NCBI GenBank assembly: GCA_965200895.1
Contig: CBDAVM010000002.1
Coordinates: forward strand, 682,001 to 746,000
DNA: 64,000 nt
Direction: 5' to 3'
From: WTFV01 sp965200895
GTDB taxonomy: Bacteria > Acidobacteriota > Vicinamibacteria > Vicinamibacterales > UBA8438
Position 1 is the stretch's first letter; each line of letters begins with the position of its first letter. Below, in pieces: positions 52,334 to 59,257 of the stretch. Below the pieces are notes generated by a model that worked only from the letters and a program-made list of their open reading frames with translations, was not told where the DNA came from and did no database searches. The position numbers and the translations under genes were made by a program.

Positions 52334-52962
52334 CCACTACCACGGAAGAACTTGACAGGGCGTCGGAGGAAACGAACGAAGCACTCCCCGCGCCCGAACC
52401 GCCGATCGGGCCTGCTGCCCGAGAGACTCGGCTGGGGAGGCCGGCCGGGCGCCCGCCGGACGCCATACCCCCTCCCAGCGCACCCAAGACGGAGCGTCCG
52501 TCGCCATAGACCTTCATGAATGACTGAGATAGCCCTCTCTGCAAAAGAGCCGCACCCAACCGCAAATCGCTCGAACCGGTGGCGACTCAGTTCAGCGGGC
52601 AATTCCAGCAAAACACCCGCATCACGCGAGGCATTGGCCCAATCCACAAACAGCTCGTATTGCCACTGTTCCTGGAGGCCTCCAAACCACTGCATCCCCT
52701 TGGGCGAGATGACACAGAAGACATTGGCCAGATCGCACGGGCCAAGGCATCCGGAGATCGTCAGTTGCACCGCCTTGTTGAGCTTCTCGTCTTTCCACTG
52801 CTGCTTGATCCAACCCCGGGGGAACGGTTCGAACCCCTTTTCTGTCCGACCGCAGCAACAGCCTTCGCAGAACACGATCTGCCCGAGAACGCGCCCTCGG
52901 GCCGTAGTCAAGGGTTCGCGTCCGCTGAGCGTCTTGCGGATGCGTTGAGTCTGAGCATTCAT
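52330..52962 (-). CDS. Thioredoxin-like [2Fe-2S] ferredoxin protein of a COG0523 operon
   Basis: 210 residues. The core (about 25-135) has VFCEGCCCGRTEKGFEPFP and LTISGCLGPCDLANV, giving the Cys pairs CxxC and CxxxC that bind a [2Fe-2S] cluster in thioredoxin-like ferredoxins. It also has WFGGLQEQ and the conserved RFERFA end. The last 70 residues are Arg-rich and not conserved, so the native stop seems lost where the gene meets the PhoX debris. It is the distal gene of the Fur/CbiMQO/COG0523 operon and may supply reducing power or a metal relay; the role is inferred. Confidence 0.65.
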   Translation of the reverse strand: MNAQTQRIRKTLSGREPLTTARGRVLGQIVFCEGCCCGRTEKGFEPFPRGWIKQQWKDEKLNKAVQLTISGCLGPCDLANVFCVISPKGMQWFGGLQEQWQYELFVDWANASRDAGVLLELPAELSRHRFERFAVGCGSFAERAISVIHEGLWRRTLRLGCAGRGYGVRRAPGRPPQPSLSGSRPDRRFGRGECFVRFLRRPVKFFRGSG

Positions 52963-53061
52963 GGGGGTTGCCTACTCGTACCGCTGGCTGAGGCGCCGGC
53001 CGCTTGGCGGAGAACACGAACGCGACGGCTCGGCAAGGCCCCGCGCCGCGCTCGTACTCTT

Positions 53062-54102
53062 CTAGTCGCCCACTCGCCACACCGTCGCGCCACCCTGGGC
53101 GTCGAGCGCAGCAAGCGCGCGCCCATCCGGTCGCCAGTACAAGGCGCCCACCACATCCGCCAAAGGCGCAGCCCCTACCGCATCGCCTTGCCCATCGCGC
53201 CCGAGCGACCACACAACGACACCGCCATCCCGAGCTCCCGACGCCAGGCGCATCCCGCGGGGCGCGAAGGCGAGCGTCGTGACGGTTTCGGCATGCTGTT
53301 CCAGAACGCCGGGCTGCGTGCCTTCGGGACCGCTTCCCTGGAAGCTCCAGACCGTCACCGCCTCGCCCCCGCCGGTGGCCAAGAGGGTGCCGGTGTCGTC
53401 GAAAGCCAAGGCCGTCGGCTTCCCGGGATATCCCGACATCATCGAGTCCTGTTCCGTGGAGCGGCGCCAGAAATGCACCGAGTTGTCCTGGCTGCCGCAC
53501 GCCACGATATCCCCGCCCGGGCTCAGCGCCATCGAGACCAGGGAGCCTATCCACTCCAGCTTCTGGCGAGGCTCCCCGCCGGACGCGTCGAAGAACGTCA
53601 CCCGACCGTAACAGGCCGTCGCCAGCTCTTCTGAACCGGACCATGCGATCGCGCTGACGGTACTCGGATGGTCATCAGATCGCCAGATTCTCACGCCGTC
53701 CGCATCATACGCGTGAACCTGCCGGGAGCAGGAGGCCGCCAACCACTTTCCGTCCGGCGACCACGCCACGTTCTCCACCCAACCGCTCCCGACGTCCACA
53801 GCCAGGCTGACCTGACCCTCGGCGCCCCAGACCAGGACACGCCCGTCCTGGCCGGCCGTAGCGAACGCCGGCCGGTTCGGGTGAATCGCTACCGCGAGCA
53901 CCCCGCCTTCATGCACTCCGCGGTGCGCCCAGATGGTCGCGCCAGACTTGCCGTCGAATGCGTAGACGCCGCCGGCGGCATCGCCGACCACCAGCGCCTC
54001 ACCGCGCAGGGTCCAGCCCCCGCCGATGGCGTAGTCCCCGACCCTCGCGGACCAGCCCGGGCGAAGAACACCTCCCGGGCTGTCGACATTCAAATCAGAC
54101 AT
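53062..54102 (-). CDS. WD40 beta-propeller protein
   Basis: 346 residues with seven WD40-like blades and no signal peptide, so cytoplasmic. Examples are LAVAIHPNRPAFATAGQDGRVLVW, VENVAWSPDGKWLAA and VTTLAFAPRGMRLASGARDG. Start 54102 (MSDLNV) was chosen; it overlaps the COG0523 gene by 13 nt, so the two are translationally coupled. A scaffolding partner for the G3E GTPase is the simplest inference. Confidence 0.75.
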   Translation of the reverse strand: MSDLNVDSPGGVLRPGWSARVGDYAIGGGWTLRGEALVVGDAAGGVYAFDGKSGATIWAHRGVHEGGVLAVAIHPNRPAFATAGQDGRVLVWGAEGQVSLAVDVGSGWVENVAWSPDGKWLAASCSRQVHAYDADGVRIWRSDDHPSTVSAIAWSGSEELATACYGRVTFFDASGGEPRQKLEWIGSLVSMALSPGGDIVACGSQDNSVHFWRRSTEQDSMMSGYPGKPTALAFDDTGTLLATGGGEAVTVWSFQGSGPEGTQPGVLEQHAETVTTLAFAPRGMRLASGARDGGVVVWSLGRDGQGDAVGAAPLADVVGALYWRPDGRALAALDAQGGATVWRVGD

Positions 54103-55511
54103 GCCTCGAATCCCTGCCGCATGGACTGCTCGTCGAGGTTGCGGCCGATGAATATGAGCTGATTGCGGCGGGGTGCGTCCCCCCACGGACGATCCGGCTG
54201 TCCGTCGAAGAGCATGTGAACCCCCTGGAAAACGAAACGACGCGACTCGTCTGCGAGGCTGATGAAGCCCTTCATTCGGAAGATGTCCACGCCGCGTTCA
54301 CGGAGCAGCTCGCCAAGCCACTCGTTGAGCCTGTCCGCATCGACGTCGCCCTCCCGCTCGATTGCAATCGAGCCCACTTCGTCGTCATGCTCATGCTGCG
54401 CGACCCAGGTTCGCTCGACCTCGGCGCAAACCGCTCCGTTGATGCGCGGGGCGCCGTTCTCTGTGTGGGTCGGGAGCGTTGCGCGCGGGCTGTCTTCCGG
54501 CCTGCGTGTCGCTCCATTCGCGCTCGTCAGTTGCAGATCGAACTCCTCCGCGGTGTGCTGGGCGTAGAGGCCGACCCTCACCTGCGTATCGACCTCCAGG
54601 AAGAACGACTTGCGCCCTGGAGAGTCGAGCTGGAGGTTCAAGTGCTTTCCGACAGGCATCTCGTCCCCCGGGCGAATGAGCTCCGCAGTTTCGGCGTACC
54701 TGCGCACACACCACTCCGCACCCTCGCGAAGTGCGGAGTCATCCGCGCCCTGGTCGGGTACGACGACGAGAGACATCGCCGGATCGGGTCCGTCGGCCAG
54801 ACTGAGTTCGTAGCGGCCAACATCGAGCGAATAGACTCCAGTCCATTCGAACGGATATTCCGGCTCGAGGAAAGTGGGACGACGCACGAGCACCTCGTGC
54901 AGGTCGAAGGCGCCGAGGTTGACCACTGCATCGACGGAGACGTCCGCCCGCTCGCTGCGAATGACTCTCGCCATTCGGTTCATGTCCCGGAGCCGGGCCT
55001 CGAGCCTGTCGAGCGCGTCGTCGTCCACGAGGTCCGTCTTGTTGAGAACAAGGACGTCCGCGAACGCGATCTGTTCCGTGCTTTCGTCGCTTCGGCCGAG
55101 CTGCTGCTCGATGTGGGCTGCGTCGACGAGCGTGACGATCCCGTCCAGCGCGAACTCCGCGCGAATTTCGTCGTCCATGAAAAAGGTTTGAGCGACGGGA
55201 CCGGGATCGGCGAGCCCCGTGGTCTCCACCAGCACGTAGTCGAACTTGTCCCGGCGCTTCATGAGGTTGCCGAGCACCCGAATCAGGTCTCCGCGCACGG
55301 TGCAGCAGATGCAGCCGTTCGACATCTCGAAGATTTCCTCGTCAGCATTGATGACGAGCGCCTGGTCGATGCCGACCTCCCCGAATTCGTTCTCGATCAC
55401 GGCGACGCGTTTGCCGTGCTCCTCCTGCAGGATCCGGTTCAGCAGGGTTGTCTTGCCGGAACCGAGGAAGCCGGTGAGAATCGTAACGGGTATGTGTCGA
55501 GACGTGTCCAT
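54090..55511 (-). CDS. COG0523 G3E-family GTPase / metal chaperone (CobW-like)
   Basis: 473 residues. The GTPase domain has Walker A GFLGSGKTT (14-22), the metal-binding CICC (Cys67, 69, 70) and the guanine motif NKTD. CobW_C is at about 345-473, ending IFRMKGFIS, RRFVFQGVHMLFDG and RNQLIFIGRNLD. Between them lies an extra domain of about 120 residues (EYPFEWTGVYSLDVGRYEL to EEFDLQLT), longer than in typical COG0523 proteins. An HEHDD cluster lies near residue 405. The metal is not determined by sequence. The start is adjacent to the stop of the small upstream gene. Confidence 0.88.
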   Translation of the reverse strand: MDTSRHIPVTILTGFLGSGKTTLLNRILQEEHGKRVAVIENEFGEVGIDQALVINADEEIFEMSNGCICCTVRGDLIRVLGNLMKRRDKFDYVLVETTGLADPGPVAQTFFMDDEIRAEFALDGIVTLVDAAHIEQQLGRSDESTEQIAFADVLVLNKTDLVDDDALDRLEARLRDMNRMARVIRSERADVSVDAVVNLGAFDLHEVLVRRPTFLEPEYPFEWTGVYSLDVGRYELSLADGPDPAMSLVVVPDQGADDSALREGAEWCVRRYAETAELIRPGDEMPVGKHLNLQLDSPGRKSFFLEVDTQVRVGLYAQHTAEEFDLQLTSANGATRRPEDSPRATLPTHTENGAPRINGAVCAEVERTWVAQHEHDDEVGSIAIEREGDVDADRLNEWLGELLRERGVDIFRMKGFISLADESRRFVFQGVHMLFDGQPDRPWGDAPRRNQLIFIGRNLDEQSMRQGFEACLI

Positions 55512-55820
55512 CTATTTCTCCTTGAGCAGCGGCGCGAGCGCCGGAATCTCCACATCGAATCCCCACGCCGCGCAGACTTGAACCAGGTCCCCGGCGTCAA
55601 CGGCGTTCATGGGTTTGTGCAACTTGCACTGAAGCTGCGGCGCATCGGGCCGAAGCACGCCAATCGCGGTTTCGACGGGACCACAGCCTTCCTCGAAACA
55701 GGCCAGCTCGGTGACCGTAACCACCATGTCATCCGAAAGGCGCATCGCCTTGCGCAATGTTCTCTTGATACGTCGAGCTCGTTCGAGGTTCGGGTGGCGT
55801 GGTGACGTGCTGATCAACAT
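55512..55820 (-). CDS. Small conserved protein of a COG0523/metal operon
   Basis: 102 residues with a recurrent pattern for small proteins next to G3E GTPases: RARRIKRTLRKAMRLSDD, then VTVTELACFEEGCGPVETAIGV and LQCKLHKPM. It has two cysteine-containing motifs (ACFEEGC) that could ligate a metal. No catalytic function is recognised. The start at 55820 overlaps the CbiQ-CbiO end by 92 nt; an internal ATG at 55745 would reduce this to 17 nt. Its stop abuts the GTPase start. Confidence 0.6.
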   Translation of the reverse strand: MLISTSPRHPNLERARRIKRTLRKAMRLSDDMVVTVTELACFEEGCGPVETAIGVLRPDAPQLQCKLHKPMNAVDAGDLVQVCAAWGFDVEIPALAPLLKEK

Positions 55821-57171
55821 GCGCTTCGTTCTCCCCCCGGACGGCAAGACCAGCCCGGATGAGCCACGGTTCCGACAGCCCTTCCGCCGTGGAGCCGTCG
55901 AAGAGCACCCGCCGGTCTCGCAGCAGGACGACGCGCGTTGCCTGGGACGGCACTGAGGCGAGGCAGTGGGTTGCCCAGACGCAGGTAGCGCTCGTCCGGC
56001 GAACAGCCTCTACAACGAGCGTGCGCAGATCGAGGGCAGCGACGGGATCGAGCCCGGCCGTGGGCTCGTCAAGGAGGAGCAACGCGGGCTCAAGCACCAG
56101 AAGACCGGCCACCGCGACGCGGCGCTGCTCCCCGAAGCTGAGCTGATGACAGCCACGCTCCAGCAGATGGTCTATGCGCAAGGCCATGGCCACCTCGCGG
56201 GACCGGCGTCGGGCCTCGCCTTGCTCAACGCCACGACGAAGCAGGCCCCAGGAAATGTCCTCCGCGACGGTGCTTGCGATGAAGTGGTGGTCCGGGTTCT
56301 GGCCGAGAAACGCCACGCGTCGGTGGAGCCGGGCGCGGAGCGTCGCACCGGGCGACACGTGGTTTCCGAGGTGGGTCATGGTCCCTTGCGCAGGTCCGTC
56401 GAGCCCCGCGAGCAGCCGCAACAGGCTCGTCTTCCCGGCTCCACTTGGCCCACACACAAGCAGCCACTCCGCTCTCTCCAAGCGCATTTCGAGCCGCTCG
56501 AGCACCAACTGCCCACCTCGTTCGACGTTGATGGCATCGAGGTGGACGCCCTCATGGGCCCGAACGTCTTCGCAGGAGGGACGGCGCAGCAGTGCGTTCT
56601 CCTCGGCGCGTTCCAGGCGCACGAAGGCGTGCAGGGCGCCCTCGCCGAGCAGCCGTCCCCAAGCGGCCAGAGGCAAGCGCGGTGACCCTAGGCGAATGCG
56701 GGCCGCGTCGCGCCGTTGGACCCACTCACGCTGGGTGAGCACACCGTGCATGAGCGCGTGGTCGAGGCTGGCCACGACGCCCTCGGGGATCCGAAGGCAA
56801 AGCAGGAGTCGTCGCAGCGACGCCCAGTCGACCTGGGTGCCGAGCCAGAGGATCCAGATGGCGCCGCACAAGACGCTGGCACTCTTCTGGACGACGATGT
56901 CCGCGTTGGAATGGAGGGCGACCCCACCAAGCAGGGCGAGCGTCACGAGAGCCAGCGTCCATGCGAGAGCAGGCCTGATCCTCGAGTGTCCACGGGCCGG
57001 TGCGAACAGGAGAAGCACCGCACCAATCCCGGAGCCGATCAGGGACAAGGTCGTACTGCGTGCGCCCGCGTTGAAGATCAGTACGCTGGTGGTCAGCGCG
57101 ATACCGAATGCCGCAACCCGCAGCGGTTGGCGGCGCTCGAAGAACAGATCGTGCTCAGCGTGGAGGTGCAT
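55729..57171 (-). CDS. Fused ECF transporter T component (CbiQ-like) and ATPase (CbiO-like)
   Basis: 480 residues. Residues 1-215 are a CbiQ-like membrane coupling domain with hydrophobic helices and the Ala-Arg coupling motif DAARIRLGS. Residues about 225-480 are a CbiO ATPase: Walker A GPSGAGKTS, Q-loop GQNPDHHFIASTV, signature LSFGEQRRVAVAG, Walker B LLLLDEPTAGLDP and the His switch ATHCLAS. A single protein thus replaces the usual CbiQ+CbiO. The start at 57171 overlaps cbiM by 17 nt. The C-terminal 30 residues are low in complexity and overlap the next gene. Confidence 0.82.
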   Translation of the reverse strand: MHLHAEHDLFFERRQPLRVAAFGIALTTSVLIFNAGARSTTLSLIGSGIGAVLLLFAPARGHSRIRPALAWTLALVTLALLGGVALHSNADIVVQKSASVLCGAIWILWLGTQVDWASLRRLLLCLRIPEGVVASLDHALMHGVLTQREWVQRRDAARIRLGSPRLPLAAWGRLLGEGALHAFVRLERAEENALLRRPSCEDVRAHEGVHLDAINVERGGQLVLERLEMRLERAEWLLVCGPSGAGKTSLLRLLAGLDGPAQGTMTHLGNHVSPGATLRARLHRRVAFLGQNPDHHFIASTVAEDISWGLLRRGVEQGEARRRSREVAMALRIDHLLERGCHQLSFGEQRRVAVAGLLVLEPALLLLDEPTAGLDPVAALDLRTLVVEAVRRTSATCVWATHCLASVPSQATRVVLLRDRRVLFDGSTAEGLSEPWLIRAGLAVRGENEAHVDQHVTTPPEPRTSSTYQENIAQGDAPFG

Positions 57172-58078
57172 CGCGCCCTCCTGCGAGCACTCGTTCCCAG
57201 CTGCGCCCCGCGACAAATCCCGCTCCGAAAAGTATGAGGATCGACATCGCGAGGCCGAGCTCCCCCTGGCTCAGGTCGAGGATGCTCTCTGTGAACGGTC
57301 GCCCCGACTCCTCCGCGGCCGCACCGAATACGGTTCCGTCGATGCCTTCATAGGCACATCCGGACAGGCCGGTCATGAGCAACAGGAGCATGGCGGACGC
57401 AAGGGGCGCGGACGCGACGCGTAGTGTTCTCAGGGAGTTCGGCAGGAGGTCTGGCCGACGCCTGCCCAACAGCCGCACGATGCCCACGGAGGCGACGGCT
57501 TCGAGAACCGCCAGGGGGATCTGGACAGGGGCGAACCCGAGCAGCACCGCGCCGAAGGTAGTCGCAGGCGCCGTCATGTCGGACAACGCCACGGCGAGCA
57601 CCGCGGCGTCCGCCACGTATACGCTCAGGCCGCCGACGCCACACGCGAGAGCGAGGCCGAGAGCCCCGTCCACATCGAGCCGCCGGAGCAATGCCCAAAG
57701 CCCGGCGGTCGTCAGAGGCCCCAACAGTCCGAGCGTCAGGGTGTTGACCCCCAGTGTCGTGAGCCCGCCGTGAGCGAAGAAGACCGCCTGCAGCAAGAGC
57801 ACGAAGAACGTGGGCCACACGATGCGGCGGACCCCGACCACCAGGCCAAGCACCGGCGTAAGGCAGATGTGACTGGTGGCGCCCACGACTGGAACCGGCA
57901 GCGGCAGCAGAGTGCCGGCGAAGAGCAGGCTCGTGGCGCCCGCCATGATGACCGAGGACGACGGTGTGTTGCGCCGTATCCGTTGTTCGCGACGAAGGCT
58001 CGAATAGACGGTGGGTGCGGCCAGGGCGCTCCACGCGATGGCCTGGCTGAGCGGTAGCACACCTTCTGCCAGATGCAT
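57155..58078 (-). CDS. CbiM/NikM-type ECF substrate-binding permease with CbiN-like tail
   Basis: 307 residues. The start at 58078 gives MHLAEGVLP, the N-terminal Met-His that directly ligates the metal in Ni/Co-specific CbiM/NikM proteins. It has membrane helices typical of the family, including GATSHICLTPVLGLVVG and FFAHGGLTTLGVNT. A CbiN-like C-terminal region (about 230-307) adds two helices and a GIDGTVFG segment. Its metal (Co, Ni or Zn) cannot be told from the sequence, and Fur/Zur-type control argues for a scarce transition metal. The alternative start at 58096 would bury the Met-His. Confidence 0.8.
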   Translation of the reverse strand: MHLAEGVLPLSQAIAWSALAAPTVYSSLRREQRIRRNTPSSSVIMAGATSLLFAGTLLPLPVPVVGATSHICLTPVLGLVVGVRRIVWPTFFVLLLQAVFFAHGGLTTLGVNTLTLGLLGPLTTAGLWALLRRLDVDGALGLALACGVGGLSVYVADAAVLAVALSDMTAPATTFGAVLLGFAPVQIPLAVLEAVASVGIVRLLGRRRPDLLPNSLRTLRVASAPLASAMLLLLMTGLSGCAYEGIDGTVFGAAAEESGRPFTESILDLSQGELGLAMSILILFGAGFVAGRSWERVLAGGRDAPPR

Positions 58079-58192
58079 CAGCACCCTCCCCGGCACGGAA
58101 GTCGGGGCGAGAACAGGAGGAGAGCGATCAGACAGTGAACAGAGGGGTCGACGCGACGAACCCCAACCGATTCCACCGCTCCCGGGTGAGCG

Positions 58193-58561
58193 TCATGCCG
58201 CATGGGCACACCCATCACAGGTCCCGAGCAACACCACCTCATGTCCCGTCATTCGAAACCCGTCCGGAACCAGGGACTCGAGGCCCTCGACGCAACCGAA
58301 GAGGTCGAACGCGTGGTCGCAGGCCGAGCACAGAAAGTGATGGTGATGCTCGCGGTCCTTGGGCTCGTACCGAACGCCGCCGCCCAACACCTCGACCGAC
58401 TCCAGCGTGCCTTCCTCGACACCCCGTTGGAGAGCGCGGTACACCGTGGCGATGCCGACACCCGTTCCGCTCAGGCGGCTCCACAGTTCCCTGGCGGACA
58501 AGGGGCCGTCCGCGGCGCCAAGGGCTTGCAGGACGGCCAACTGTTGCTTTGCTCTCTGCAT
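58193..58561 (-). CDS. Fur-family regulator (Zur-like)
   Basis: 122 residues. The winged helix is at 1-65 (LWSRLSGTGVGIATVYRALQ). The metal-sensing half has EHHHHFLCSAC (His72-75, Cys78, Cys81) and TCDGC (Cys115, Cys118), the structural zinc site of the Fur/Zur class. It has no Mur- or Nur-specific feature that I can name. It lies 114 nt upstream of cbiM on the same strand and probably heads the operon, repressing it when metal is plentiful. The palindrome at 58569-58584 overlaps its promoter region. Confidence 0.85.
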   Translation of the reverse strand: MQRAKQQLAVLQALGAADGPLSARELWSRLSGTGVGIATVYRALQRGVEEGTLESVEVLGGGVRYEPKDREHHHHFLCSACDHAFDLFGCVEGLESLVPDGFRMTGHEVVLLGTCDGCAHAA

Positions 58562-58568
58562 GGAGACA

Positions 58569-58584
58569 TGATACTCGATTATCA
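58569..58584. promoter_or_regulatory. Fur/Zur-like operator
   Basis: TGATACTCGATTATCA is a 16-bp inverted repeat with one mismatched pair, 8 nt upstream of the regulator ATG. It is AT-rich against a GC-rich background, like known Zur and Fur boxes. It would allow autoregulation of the whole metal operon. Confidence 0.55.
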
Positions 58585-58598
58585 GTTCCTGTCAAGCC

Positions 58599-59149
58599 TC
58601 ACTCCGCACAGAACCCTCCTCCCTCATGGATGGCAAAGACACTCCCTCTTCGGCCATCCGGGTGGAACGTGTCGTCGGCCCGGATGGCGTAGGTGTGCAG
58701 CAGGTTCTGCGTCTCGAGATCGACGTAGACCCAACGGCCCGAGGGATGGAAGTCGGCGTGCCGCGCGCGGTACGCCATGCTCCCGTTCGGCGCCACCGTC
58801 TGCTTGTTGGTCAGCTGGCCGTTCTCGAAGTCGTACAGGCAGAGGCCGCCCGGATCGGCCGGTGCGGCAGCTCCACCGCCCCGCCGTGCGGCTGGAGATC
58901 TCCCGACGAATCGACCCGGAACGCGTTCAGGTAGTGATGCCGCACGCGGGCTGTGGACGTGCGCTGGTCGCTGCTGGCGATGTAGAAGTAGCGGCCCGAC
59001 GGGTGCTGCCACCCCTCCTGCACCTGCGCGGGCAGGATCACCGGCCGCGGAACGAGCGCCACCATGCAGTGGCAGGTGCGGGCAGCGCCAGCGCACCGCT
59101 CCGGAGCGACGAACACCGTGGGCCGGAAGGCTCGCCGGGAGTCTGGCAT
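58599..59149 (-). pseudogene. Beta-propeller lactonase (6-phosphogluconolactonase-like), broken
   Basis: Pieces in two minus frames: WQHPSGRYFYIASSD, HHYLNAFRVDSSGDLQPHG and AVELPHRPI, then, after a switch at about 58845-58860, GLCLYDFENGQLTNKQ, RARHADFHPSGRWVYVDL and ETQNLLHTYAI. Both match the lactonase/YbhE propeller, but the segment that should lie between them is missing and the C-terminal blades are absent. The gene is dead by frameshift and deletion. Confidence 0.65.
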
Positions 59150-59257
59150 CGGGCGCCCGGCGAGCCGAGACGCCCTCGCGCGGCCGCAAGCGGCGAGGCG
59201 CCGGCGGCCTCCAGGGCCGGCCGCGGGCACCTCGCCGAGCATCTCCCGACTCGGGCC
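59150..59257. other. Spacer between lactonase remnant and PQQ dehydrogenase
   Basis: GC-rich, no gene seen; continues the degraded region. Confidence 0.4.

Noticed and set aside
52820..52845. GGTTCGAACCCC, resembling a tRNA T-arm
   Set aside because: It lies inside the ferredoxin gene and no acceptor, D or anticodon arm surrounds it.
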